NCBI GenBank assembly: GCA_041581135.1
Contig: JBFGCM010000018.1
Coordinates: 1-47,920 of the forward strand
DNA from: JBFGCM01 sp041581135
GTDB lineage: Bacteria > Actinomycetota > Acidimicrobiia > Spongiisociales > UBA5794
Reading direction: 5' to 3'
Length of the DNA: 47,920 bases
The notes beneath the pieces were generated by a model. It searched no databases. It was not told the DNA's origin and saw only the letters and a program-made list of their open reading frames with translations. Positions 8,612 to 16,274 of this stretch are shown piece after piece (positions within the stretch are counted from its first letter, which is position 1; the number at the start of each line of letters is the position of its first letter). The translations under genes and the position numbers were made by a program.

Positions 8612-9547
8612 TCACGCTGCCAGCTCCCACCAATCCAGTACGCGTAGGCCGCGCAAGGTGTTCCAGCGGCTGGGTGAGCCCACGGGCGCTTCCAGATGGA
8701 AGTGAACGCGGCCGAGGTGGATGCGATCCAGCAGCCACCGGCCGTCGGGTTGTTGCTTCGACCGCACGATGTCTATCGCCTCCTCCATCCGACCGTCCGG
8801 CTTGGAGCCCGATCGGCGGAAGTAGTCGAGCACACGTAGGAGGTCGTAGCGCCAGTAGTACGGAAAGGCGAAGTCGAGGAACCCGGCGTCGGCGACCTCG
8901 CCGGTGCTCTTGCGGCGGAACAGGGAGCGTTCGAGGAGGTATTCCTCTCCCGTCAGCCGGGCTGCGCGCACCTCGTCCGAGCCGCCCGTGGCCTGCTCGA
9001 ACTCCAGGAGGCCGTCCAACACGTTGATGGTGGTGTCGATGGACGAGACCACCGAGCCGTTCTCCGCCTCGCAATTCCACCCACCGTCGGCGAGCCGTTC
9101 TTGGAGTAGGCGATCGACTATTCGTGCAACGTCGATGCCGAAGTAGGCACCCGTTTCCACCGTGCGACCGTTGATGCACGGCTCCACCTCGCCTTCGAAG
9201 TACCGCTGTCCGTCGTGGTCCCATCGGCCGTTCTGTTCGACGAGGGCGATGGCGCGCCGCGCCGACTCTGACGACGGTACCAACCCGAGGATCTGCAGAG
9301 TCTGCAGCGTGTGCATGGTGGCCGTCCATGGCTGACCGGGTTCGTCACCGCGGTATGAGGCCGGGAAGCACGCACCGCCGGCCCAGAGGCCATCCGGATC
9401 AGCCATCGCGAGAAGGCGCGCCCCCCAACCCTCACGTTCGACCCGGCCGCGTTCGGCCTCGACCTCGCGGGGCGAAGCGTCCTCGATGTCGCGCATCACC
9501 TGCCAGCGGATGGCGGGATCGCCCTCGAGGAGCCAGTCGATGACCAT
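8612..9547 (-). CDS. Terpenoid-cyclase/prenyltransferase fold (squalene-cyclase-like alpha-barrel) protein
   Basis: 311 aa. Repeats of the alpha/alpha-toroid type are visible: WTATMHTLQTLQILG, RLADGGWNCEAENG, SSIDTTINVLDGLLEFE and QQPDGRW. These are the QW-like/GGW motifs of squalene cyclases and prenyltransferases. It is less than half the length of a real squalene-hopene cyclase and lacks an obvious DxDD motif, so cyclase activity is doubtful. Such short proteins are commonly annotated as squalene cyclase-like without known function. The ATG at 9547 follows a TATTCT box by 6 nt, indicating a leaderless start. It is divergent from the MFS gene. Confidence 0.8.
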   Translation of the reverse strand: MVIDWLLEGDPAIRWQVMRDIEDASPREVEAERGRVEREGWGARLLAMADPDGLWAGGACFPASYRGDEPGQPWTATMHTLQTLQILGLVPSSESARRAIALVEQNGRWDHDGQRYFEGEVEPCINGRTVETGAYFGIDVARIVDRLLQERLADGGWNCEAENGSVVSSIDTTINVLDGLLEFEQATGGSDEVRAARLTGEEYLLERSLFRRKSTGEVADAGFLDFAFPYYWRYDLLRVLDYFRRSGSKPDGRMEEAIDIVRSKQQPDGRWLLDRIHLGRVHFHLEAPVGSPSRWNTLRGLRVLDWWELAA

Positions 9548-9553
9548 GGACGC

Positions 9554-9559
9554 AGAATA
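9554..9559 (-). promoter_or_regulatory. -10 box (TATTCT) of a leaderless promoter
   Basis: Minus-strand TANNNT, 6 nt before the ATG at 9547. Confidence 0.6.
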
Positions 9560-9608
9560 CGAGACGGAGAACCGAAACGAACGGGATCGAGCTGGGGTGT
9601 GGCGTGGC

Positions 9609-9614
9609 TAGCCT
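9609..9614 (+). promoter_or_regulatory. -10 box (TAGCCT) of a leaderless promoter
   Basis: TANNNT, 6 nt before the ATG at 9621; the same hexamer as at 6926. Confidence 0.6.
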
Positions 9615-9620
9615 GCGGCG

Positions 9621-10769
9621 ATGTCGCACCGTCTCATCTATGCCGTCAACTTCCTCATGGCGGCTTCCATCGGTTTGGTGTTCGTGTTCCTCGCCGACCT
9701 CCAGGAGCTGCATGGCTTGGAGACGTGGGAGCTGGGCATCGTGGCCGCGATGGGGTTCCTCGCCGCGCTGGTGGCCAAGCTCGTCTTGGCGCCGCTCGCG
9801 GACCGGGGCCACATCGCCACTCTTGCCGCCGTCGGGGTGGCGGCGGCGGTCGCCGGCACCCTCGGATTCATCGTGGCCTCCGCCACGTGGACGCTGGCAC
9901 TGACTCGAGGCCTCGTCGGCGTGGGCCTCGGCGTCTACGGCGTCGCCGGGAGGAAGGCCATCATCGGCACCGACACCGACGGTGCCGGCGCCAAGCTGGG
10001 GACGTTGCTCAGCACCGGTGTCGCCGGGTTCTTGGTCGGGCCACCGATCGGCGCCGTTCTCGGGCGCATTTCGTTCTCGGCGCCGTTCTGGGTCGTCGGC
10101 CTCGCCATCTTGATCGCCGGTACGGGGGCGGTGCGCGTCATCGCTGGTACCGAGGTTGCGGTCGCACCCGTCGACTACCGGGACATGCGCATCCTGCTGC
10201 GCAATCCCCGGGTTCAAGCCGCCGTGCTCGCCCAGGTGGCGCTGTTCGGGTTCATCGGGGTGTTCGACGCCACCGTCGACCGCTACTTCACCGACCTCGG
10301 GGCCACCAACGATGCCACCGCCATCGCCCTTCTCGTGATCGGATTCCCGCTGCTGATCCTGCCGGCGCGGGCGGGTTCCATTTCCCAACGGCACGGTGGG
10401 GCCCGGGTGCTCTTGCCTGCGTTCATTGCCATCCTCCCCGCCATCACGCTCTTCGGGCTGGCCGGCTCGGTGGTGGTTGCTTCGGCGGTGGGTGTGGTGG
10501 AGACCACCGGTGAGTCGTTCGCGTTTCTGGCCGTCGAGGTCATCCTCTTGGAGGTCACCGGTGCCGCACGGGCCGCGGTGGGCAATGCACTGTTGGAAGC
10601 GGCCGGGCTGTTGAGCGCCACCGTGGCGGCGGCGCTGGGTCCGTGGGTGTACGGAGTCGGCGGCTCAGAAGTGCTGTTCGGCGGCTTTGCCGTCGTCAGC
10701 GCGCTGCTGGCGGCAGGAGCGTGGCTCCGACTCCGCGTCGCCTATGCCACCGAGGTCGCACCTGCGTAG
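9621..10769 (+). CDS. Major facilitator superfamily transporter
   Basis: 382 aa, almost entirely hydrophobic, with about 12 predicted membrane helices. The loop between helices 2 and 3 reads KLVLAPLADRGH, a version of the MFS motif A (G-x-L-x-D-R), and the helix 4 region carries RGLVGVGLGVYGVAGRK, as in drug/H+ antiporter-type MFS members. A central cytoplasmic loop around residues 175-190 separates the two halves. Substrate unknown; a drug or metabolite efflux role is a guess. The start fits the leaderless box at 9609. The stop is 42 nt before the next gene's start. Confidence 0.88.
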   Translation: MSHRLIYAVNFLMAASIGLVFVFLADLQELHGLETWELGIVAAMGFLAALVAKLVLAPLADRGHIATLAAVGVAAAVAGTLGFIVASATWTLALTRGLVGVGLGVYGVAGRKAIIGTDTDGAGAKLGTLLSTGVAGFLVGPPIGAVLGRISFSAPFWVVGLAILIAGTGAVRVIAGTEVAVAPVDYRDMRILLRNPRVQAAVLAQVALFGFIGVFDATVDRYFTDLGATNDATAIALLVIGFPLLILPARAGSISQRHGGARVLLPAFIAILPAITLFGLAGSVVVASAVGVVETTGESFAFLAVEVILLEVTGAARAAVGNALLEAAGLLSATVAAALGPWVYGVGGSEVLFGGFAVVSALLAAGAWLRLRVAYATEVAPA

Positions 10770-10772
10770 GAT
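10767..10772 (+). promoter_or_regulatory. -10 box (TAGGAT)
   Basis: TANNNT overlapping the MFS stop codon. A start site about 6 nt downstream would give a 33-nt leader carrying GGAAGG in front of the ATG at 10812. A TTG at 10779 lies exactly where a leaderless start would fall. Confidence 0.45.
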
Positions 10773-10811
10773 CGAGGTTTGTTGCCAGCTCGCCACGGGA
10801 AGGACCCGGCC

Positions 10812-11225
10812 ATGGACGTGCAGCCAAAGGACGATCTCGTGAACCAGCTGGTTGCGGCCATCAATGCCCGCGACGTCGAGGGGATCGACGAGCTCACGGA
10901 CGTCGATCTCGATGCGCCGTTCCTGCCCGAAGGCGACACTCCCGGTTACCGCTTCCTCGATCTGTTCCTCCGTTCCCCCTGGACGGTCGTCTCCAGAGCC
11001 GAGGTCGGCCAAGATCCGGTTGCCGCCGTGTGGACCGCCGGCCCAGAAGGTGGCCAGGTGCTGGCCGGCTATCTGGAGGTAGACACCTCCGACAGCCACA
11101 TCACCGGGCTGCGCTACATCGAAGAGATCCCCGAGGATTTTCTCGCCGAGGACGCCGATCCGACGTGGGCCTCCTCCCAGCCCTTCGACGAACTGGACGC
11201 CGACGATCTCGTCGCCGGCACGTGA
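10812..11225 (+). CDS. SnoaL/NTF2-like protein
   Basis: 137 aa from the ATG at 10812 (GGAAGG 7 nt upstream); starting at TTG 10779 would add 11 residues. The start KDDLVNQLVAAINARDVEGI followed by ELTDVDLDAPF is typical of the first helices and strand of NTF2-like domains, including those at the C-termini of some ECF sigma factors. No sigma domain is present. These cone-shaped domains bind small ligands or act as isomerases/cyclases, but the catalytic residues vary and I cannot assign one. It is distant from the SnoaL proteins of the 29-41 kb locus, lacking their PPTG and WYGP motifs. Confidence 0.6.
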   Translation: MDVQPKDDLVNQLVAAINARDVEGIDELTDVDLDAPFLPEGDTPGYRFLDLFLRSPWTVVSRAEVGQDPVAAVWTAGPEGGQVLAGYLEVDTSDSHITGLRYIEEIPEDFLAEDADPTWASSQPFDELDADDLVAGT

Positions 11226-11264
11226 GCTTGGCCCCTGGCTAGCGTCTCCGGCGAGGAGGTGCAC

Positions 11265-11999
11265 GTGCACGACGACGGATACTTCGGCGAAGAGGTCGCA
11301 GCTCGGTACGACGCCGACACCTCGATCTCGGCTCCTGAGGTCGTCGACCCGGTGGTCGACTTCCTCGCCCAGCTGGCAGGGGATGGGCGGGCACTCGAGT
11401 TCGCCATCGGTACGGGGCGCATCGGGCTGCCGCTGTCCGGGCGGGGTGTCCCGGTGCACGGCATCGAGTTGTCGCAGGCGATGGTGGCGCAGCTCCGGTC
11501 GAAGCCCGGCGCCGAAGCCGTCGGGGTCACGGTCGGTGACATGGCCACCACCACGGTGGAAGGTTCCTTCCGAGTCGTGTTCCTGGTGTTCAACACCATC
11601 GGCAACCTCACCACCCAAGAGGCTCAAGTGGCGTGTTTCCGCAATGCCGCCGCCCATCTCGAGCCCGGTGGCACATTCGTGATCGAGGTCGGTCTGCCAG
11701 ATCTGCGGCGCCTGCCGCCGGGAGACACGTCCCGGGTCTTCCACCTCAGCGATGACCGCTGGGGCATCGACGAGTACGACGTCGTGAGCCAAGGCATGGT
11801 GTCCCACCACTTCGCAGTACGGGATGGCGAGCTGAAGCGGCTATCGGTGCCGTTCCGGTACGCCTGGCCGGCGGAGCTCGACCTGATGGCGCAGCTCGCC
11901 GGCATGACCTTGCGGGAACGTTGGGCCGGCTGGACACGAGAACCCTTCACGGCCGAGAGCCGCCAGCACGTGTCGGTGTGGGAGAAGGCGGTTGGCTAG
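11265..11999 (+). CDS. Class I SAM-dependent methyltransferase
   Basis: 244 aa. I place the start at the second GTG (11265) because GAGGAGG at 11253-11259 would overlap the first GTG at 11259. Motif I is ALEFAIGTGRIGLPL (43-57), then VHGIELSQAMV, VTVGDMATT and FLVFNTIGNLTTQE. This is a well-known actinobacterial subgroup of small methyltransferases without known substrate. Later residues contain RYAWPAELDLMAQLAGM, the usual C-terminal strand-helix of that group. It may be co-transcribed with the preceding NTF2-like gene (39-nt gap). Confidence 0.87.
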   Translation: MHDDGYFGEEVAARYDADTSISAPEVVDPVVDFLAQLAGDGRALEFAIGTGRIGLPLSGRGVPVHGIELSQAMVAQLRSKPGAEAVGVTVGDMATTTVEGSFRVVFLVFNTIGNLTTQEAQVACFRNAAAHLEPGGTFVIEVGLPDLRRLPPGDTSRVFHLSDDRWGIDEYDVVSQGMVSHHFAVRDGELKRLSVPFRYAWPAELDLMAQLAGMTLRERWAGWTREPFTAESRQHVSVWEKAVG

Positions 12000-12007
12000 G
12001 GCCTCGG

Positions 12008-12013
12008 TAGGAT
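12008..12013 (+). promoter_or_regulatory. -10 box (TAGGAT) of a leaderless promoter
   Basis: TANNNT, 6 nt before the ATG at 12020, with no Shine-Dalgarno between. Confidence 0.6.
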
Positions 12014-12019
12014 GCGGTC

Positions 12020-12376
12020 ATGACCTTCCAGCGGGTATCGCCGGTGTTCCCCGTGCGGGACATCGGTTCGGCCGTTGACCACTATCGGAAGCTCGGATTC
12101 ATCGTCCGGGAGTACGAGGGAGCCGACGCGTACGCGTTCGCCGAGCGCGACGGCATCGAGTTCCACCTCGCCCAGGTCGATGACCTGGAGCCCGGGCGCA
12201 ACATGAGTGCGGTCTATCTCCACGTCGACGATGCCGATGCTCTCTACGAGGAATGGAGCGCCGCTGAGATCGACGGGCGACTGGTCGAGCCGACCGACAC
12301 CAGTTACGGGCTCCGCGAAGGGGCGTGCCTAGACCGCGACGCCAACCTCATCAGGTTCGGTTCGGTTATCCGTTAG
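12020..12376 (+). CDS. VOC family (glyoxalase/bleomycin-resistance fold) protein
   Basis: 118 aa, a single vicinal-oxygen-chelate unit pair: SPVFPVRDIGSAVDHYRKLGF opens the first beta-alpha-beta-beta-beta module, and VYLHVDDADALYEEW opens the second. This matches bleomycin-binding and glyoxalase-like proteins, and its length suits a dimer. FHLAQV and DRDANLIRFG occupy positions where metal-binding His/Glu usually occur; only part of the metal set is evident, so binding rather than catalysis is plausible. Its 3' end overlaps the convergent araC-type gene by 11 nt. Leaderless start. Confidence 0.85.
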   Translation: MTFQRVSPVFPVRDIGSAVDHYRKLGFIVREYEGADAYAFAERDGIEFHLAQVDDLEPGRNMSAVYLHVDDADALYEEWSAAEIDGRLVEPTDTSYGLREGACLDRDANLIRFGSVIR

Positions 12377-13334
12377 CCCGCCGGGCACTGTTCGCTCTGC
12401 GGTAACGCGATGGTGTCGTACCGACGACGCGCTTGAAGGCAGTACTGAAGCCGGCGTCGGTGTCGAAGCCCACCCGGCGGCCGATGGCACCGACCGGCTC
12501 GGTCGAGTCTCGCAAGAGGCGGCAAGCCATGTGCATACGCCATCGGGTGACGTACTCGCCAGGCGGCACGCCGACCACCGAACGGAACCGCTCGTAGAAC
12601 GTGGAGCGGGACATGGATGCGCGCTCCGCGAGCGACGCCACCGTCCACGGACCGTCCGGCTCTGTGTGGAGCGCAGCCAGCGCAGGCGCAAGTCGTGAGT
12701 CCGTTGCCCCCGCCAGCCACGCGGTGCCGGCGCCGGACGCCGCCGTTTCCCGCAGCGCGCGCATCACGAGCACGTCGGCAAGTCGTGCAGCGACGATCGC
12801 GGAAGCCGGCATGTCGTCCCGGAGCTCCTCGGCGATCAGTTCGATGGTCGAGCGGGTCCAGTCGACGGTCGCGTTCGTGCCAGTGACCACGATCGGGGGA
12901 AGCCCGGCGGTCATGGACAGTGCCGGCGAGTCATCGAAGCCGATGGTGCCGCACAGGATTCGGGTCGGCGGCCCGCCTCCCGCCACCCGCATGGTGGGTA
13001 ACGGCCCGTCGCCTTCGGCCGAAACGGGGACTGGTGGCACCGTCGGCGCGGCGTCGCTGGAGATCGCGTGCGATGCACCGGAAGGGAACACCGCCACCTG
13101 TCCGGCCTCGAGGCGCACCGCCTCGGCACCATCGACAGCGGCCCAGGCCACGCCGGACAGCACGGCGTGGAAGATGCCGGATGCCGTTCGGCCGCTCTCG
13201 ACCGCGAACGGAGCCTCGAGGTGGGCGAGCGACAGCACCGCCCCGGTCACTCGGATCGAGGCGAGCACCCGACTCAAGGAATCGGACGTTTGCGAAAGAA
13301 TTATGGACTCCAAACCGCTGTATCGTCCAGGCAT
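12366..13334 (-). CDS. AraC-family transcriptional regulator with N-terminal cupin sensor
   Basis: 322 aa from the ATG at 13334 (GAAGG 9 nt upstream); an upstream ATG at 13355 has no ribosome site. The first 180 residues form a cupin-like domain of the AraC_binding type (VEAGQVAVFPSGASH-like segment in VRLEAGQVAVFPSGASHAI). The last 100 carry two helix-turn-helix units: WTVASLAERASMSRSTFYERF and IGRRVGFDTDAGFSTAFKR, ending TTPSRYR, the AraC signature. It probably senses a small molecule. The divergent small membrane gene starts within the same GCATGC and is a candidate target; targets elsewhere cannot be excluded. Confidence 0.9.
   Translation of the reverse strand: MPGRYSGLESIILSQTSDSLSRVLASIRVTGAVLSLAHLEAPFAVESGRTASGIFHAVLSGVAWAAVDGAEAVRLEAGQVAVFPSGASHAISSDAAPTVPPVPVSAEGDGPLPTMRVAGGGPPTRILCGTIGFDDSPALSMTAGLPPIVVTGTNATVDWTRSTIELIAEELRDDMPASAIVAARLADVLVMRALRETAASGAGTAWLAGATDSRLAPALAALHTEPDGPWTVASLAERASMSRSTFYERFRSVVGVPPGEYVTRWRMHMACRLLRDSTEPVGAIGRRVGFDTDAGFSTAFKRVVGTTPSRYRRANSARRANG
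13321..13326 (+). promoter_or_regulatory. -10 box (TATCGT) of a leaderless promoter
   Basis: TANNNT, 6 nt before the ATG at 13333. It lies inside the first codons of the divergent araC-type gene. Confidence 0.5.
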
Positions 13335-13611
13335 GCACTCTAGCCTTCGTCGCATCCGCTACGAAAGGTCGATCGTGCTGCCAGCCATCCTCAACTTCTT
13401 CCTTCCCGGACTCGGCTACCTGGTGTCTGGGCAACGCAACCCACTCGGCTTCCTGTGGTTGGCCGGCGTGATCGGTCTCACCATCGTGGAATTCGGAATC
13501 CGCACCAGCGAGCCGGGGTACTACTGGCTGATGTTCGCTTCCGTTCTCGTCATGAACATCGCCTTTGCCGTGGACGCCTACCGCGGCGTGCAGGAGAAGG
13601 CTGCGGCATAG
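13333..13611 (+). CDS. Small membrane protein (TM2-like)
   Basis: 92 aa from the ATG at 13333, chosen because TATCGT lies 6 nt upstream as in other leaderless genes here. A GTG at 13375 with AAAGG 7 nt upstream would give 78 aa and is a real alternative. It has a basic N-terminus (RRIRYERS), then LPAILNFFLPGLGYLVSGQ, an amphipathic-hydrophobic string seen in TM2-like and related small membrane proteins, and a second and third hydrophobic segment ending near residue 83. No function is known. Its first codon overlaps the divergent araC-type start. Confidence 0.65.
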   Translation: MHSSLRRIRYERSIVLPAILNFFLPGLGYLVSGQRNPLGFLWLAGVIGLTIVEFGIRTSEPGYYWLMFASVLVMNIAFAVDAYRGVQEKAAA

Positions 13612-13624
13612 CGGTTGGCCGAAC

Positions 13625-14184
13625 TCAACTGCGAAGGAGTGCTCGGAGTGCTCGGGCCGCCACTCGCGCCAGCCGGGCGCGCTGACGAAGCGGGAGGTCG
13701 GAAAGCGATGCCTCGCCGCGGTGCGCTGCCTTCCAGGGCGGCGGTCCCACCCGGTTCAGGTGGTTGCGGACGGTGTCGACGTCGTCGACCATGTCGTGCT
13801 CGGGGAGCACCCGCCGCCACCACTCGGAGGCGCACGCAAAGCCCAGTGCAAAGTCGCTCTCGCGAAGCTCCCTGGACAGGAACCCGGCGAAGTCCCCGAG
13901 CAGCTCCCCGGCGAGGAGGCCCGGGATGTCCTCGGAGTCTGCAATGAGGAGCGGTAGAGCACCTTGACCGGATCCAGGCAATGAGCGGTGGCGTGAGCGG
14001 CGAGGAGCGAGACGGTGGCACCGGCCGATGCGCCGCCCCACGCGGGGGCTGCCACCTCACGGCCGCGTTGCCGGAGCGCATTGGTACCGGCCAGGATCGC
14101 TGCAGCGGCTCCGGCCTGATACGCGCCCAGAGAGGCCGCGCCCGGTAGCACGGCAGCGATGTCGAGTCCTGGATGTCCCGTCAT
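13625..14184 (-). pseudogene. Patatin-like phospholipase, internally deleted and frameshifted
   Basis: From an ATG at 14184 the first 78 codons read as the start of a patatin: VLPGAASLGAYQAGAAAAI (oxyanion region) and GGASAGATVS with the nucleophile serine in GxSxG, then HCLDPVKVLYR. At about 13955 the homology jumps frame and continues as LLIADSEDIPGLLAGE, GDFAGFLSRELRESDF and WWRRVLPEHDMVDDV, which look like the far C-terminal region of long patatins. The middle of the domain, including the catalytic DG(G/A) aspartate, is absent. An internal deletion joining the two ends out of frame explains all this. GGAGCGAGG still precedes the ATG. A sequencing error alone would not restore the missing core. 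Confidence 0.7.
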
Positions 14185-14397
14185 TGCGACCTCGCTCCGT
14201 GTGAGGAAGTGAGCTTACGGAGCTCGGTAGAGCGGCGCCGCGCCCCGGAGGCAGAGGAACGTCGGGGTGCATGGAGGCTGCTCCACGTGACCTGGCACGG
14301 CCGCGGAGAGTGAAGACCCGGGGGCGCTCGAACACGGCACGCGCGCAGCAGCTAACGTCGACGTGGGGTCACTCGACTATCGGGAGGAGGACCGGGA

Positions 14398-16080
14398 ATG
14401 GTTCGAAGGAAAACGCGGTCGCTGCGACGGCTACTGACAGTGGCGTTCGCCAGCGTGGCGATGGCAGTAGCCATGCTGCCGACCGCCGGAGCAGACGAGC
14501 ACCGCCCACGAGGTGACGTGCACCTCCAGATCCTGGCGATCAACGACTTCCACGGGAACATCGCCACCACGTCGAGCTCGTTCGGCGGTACCGGGCGCGC
14601 CGACTACCTGGCGACGAACATCGCCACCAGGGAAGCTGAGGCCGAAGGGCACTCGATCTTCGTGTCGGCAGGCGATCTGATCGGCGCGTCACCGCTGATC
14701 TCGGCTTTGTTCCACGACGAGCCGACGATCGAGGCCATGAACCTCATCGGCCTCGATATCAATGCCGTAGGCAACCACGAGTTCGATGAAGGACCGGACG
14801 AGTTGCTGCGTATGCAGAACGGCGGCAGTCATCCGGTCGACGGTGACCTGGACGGCGATCCGTTCGGCGGCGCCGACTTCCAGTTCCTCGCTGCCAACGT
14901 CAAGGACGTCGACACCGGACGCACCATCTTCCCGGGTGTGGCGATCCGGCGGTATGCCGGCATCCGCGTGGCGTTCATCGGCATGACGCTCGCGGGGACG
15001 CCCACCATCGTGACGCCTGAGGGTGTCGAGGGCTTGGCGTTCCTCGATGAGGCCGAGACCGTGAACGCGCTCGTGCCGAGGTTGCAGCGTCGCGGCGTCG
15101 AGGCCATCGTCGTGCTCCTGCACGAAGGCGGAAGCTCAGACGGCGGACAGAACGACTGTGGCACCGGGCTCACGGGACCGATCGCCGAGATCACCGCGCT
15201 GCTGGACCCGGCCGTCGACCTGGTGATCGCGGGCCACACCAACGACGAGTTCGTGTGTGAGATCAACGACATCTGGGTGACCATGGCAGACACCCGCGGC
15301 CGGTTGTTCACCGACATCGATGTGTTGCTCGAGCGTGCCACCGGTGACATGACCATCCTGAACATCGAGAACGTCGGGAACTTGCAGGATGGGGTCACGC
15401 CCGATCCGACGGTGACGGCGCTCATCGACAAGTACGACGAGTTGGCGGCTCCGCTGGCCAACGCGGTCATCGGCACGATCACCGAGGACATCCTGCGGGA
15501 GAACAACGACGCCGGCGAGTCGGCGCTGGGCGACGTGATCGCCGACGCACAGCTCCACGCCACGAAGGACCCGGGATTCGGTGAGGCGGTGGTCGCCTTC
15601 ATGAACCCGGGCGGCATCCGTGACGATCTCGACTTCCTCGCCGAAAGCGACGAAGCCGATGGTGAGGTCACGTTCGGCGAGGCCTTCAGCGTGCAGCCAT
15701 TCGGCAACAGCCTGGTCACGATGACTTTGACCGGCGAGCAGATCCACACCCTGTTGACCCAGCAGTGGGTGGGCCAGGAGAATCCACGGATCCTCCAGGT
15801 GTCCAACGGCTTCACGTACACGTGGGACGCGTCGCTGCCGGACGAGGACAAGGTGCTTGCGGACACCATCGCCATCGACGGTGTCCCGGTGGATCCGGCG
15901 GGCGAGTATCGAGTGACGGTCAACAGCTTCCTGGCGGCCGGCGGGGATCTCTTCTCCGTCCTCGTCGACGGAACGGACCGGCTCGGTGGAGAGATCGATC
16001 TCGACGCCCTGGTGGCCTATTTCGGCGAATTCTCGCCGATTGCTCCGGGACCGCAAGATCGGATCACTCGGCTGAACTGA
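14398..16080 (+). CDS. Secreted bifunctional UDP-sugar hydrolase/5'-nucleotidase family protein
   Basis: 560 aa with a cleavable signal peptide ending near residue 32. The metallophosphatase domain shows LAINDFHGN (49-54 D-x-H), AGDLIGASP (GD at 92-93), NAVGNHEFD (125-130) and AGHTND, the five-motif dinuclear metal site. The C-terminal nucleotide-binding domain carries ESALGDVIADAQ, MNPGGIRDDL, FGEAFSVQPFGNSLV and the VNSFLAAGGD string that stacks the base. Together these define the 5'-nucleotidase/UshA family, which dephosphorylates extracellular nucleotides to salvage phosphate and nucleosides. GGAGGAGG 8 nt upstream supports the start. There is no sortase motif or C-terminal anchor, so it is probably released. 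A strong hairpin follows the stop. Confidence 0.93.
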   Translation: MVRRKTRSLRRLLTVAFASVAMAVAMLPTAGADEHRPRGDVHLQILAINDFHGNIATTSSSFGGTGRADYLATNIATREAEAEGHSIFVSAGDLIGASPLISALFHDEPTIEAMNLIGLDINAVGNHEFDEGPDELLRMQNGGSHPVDGDLDGDPFGGADFQFLAANVKDVDTGRTIFPGVAIRRYAGIRVAFIGMTLAGTPTIVTPEGVEGLAFLDEAETVNALVPRLQRRGVEAIVVLLHEGGSSDGGQNDCGTGLTGPIAEITALLDPAVDLVIAGHTNDEFVCEINDIWVTMADTRGRLFTDIDVLLERATGDMTILNIENVGNLQDGVTPDPTVTALIDKYDELAAPLANAVIGTITEDILRENNDAGESALGDVIADAQLHATKDPGFGEAVVAFMNPGGIRDDLDFLAESDEADGEVTFGEAFSVQPFGNSLVTMTLTGEQIHTLLTQQWVGQENPRILQVSNGFTYTWDASLPDEDKVLADTIAIDGVPVDPAGEYRVTVNSFLAAGGDLFSVLVDGTDRLGGEIDLDALVAYFGEFSPIAPGPQDRITRLN

Positions 16081-16096
16081 ACACCCAGCGATCGAA

Positions 16097-16124
16097 CGGT
16101 GCCCGGCCGGTTGGCCGGGCACCG
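16097..16124 (+). terminator. Hairpin terminator after the 5'-nucleotidase gene
   Basis: A perfect 12-bp stem (CGGTGCCCGGCC / GGCCGGGCACCG) with a GGTT loop, 16 nt after the stop. No T-tract follows, as is common in GC-rich actinobacteria. Confidence 0.75.
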
Positions 16125-16274
16125 TCGCGTCCGATGCGGCCTGCCTGGGCGGTTGTAGCTCCCGTGCCCGGTCCTGTCCGGCCGCCGGGCGGGTCTCGCC
16201 GTCCGCCAGCAAACGCTCAAGGAGTCGTCGTAGTCTGTCGATCATCCCGGGGAGGGAATTCCCACAGAAGGTAT

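Noticed and set aside
14398..16080. Sortase-anchored nucleotidase
   Set aside because: The C-terminus ends QDRITRLN, with no LPXTG or hydrophobic tail.
14829..16245. Two minus-strand open frames (364 and 369 codons) opposite the 5'-nucleotidase gene
   Set aside because: No motifs, Ser/Pro- or Arg/Asp-rich composition, and complete overlap with a well-supported gene.
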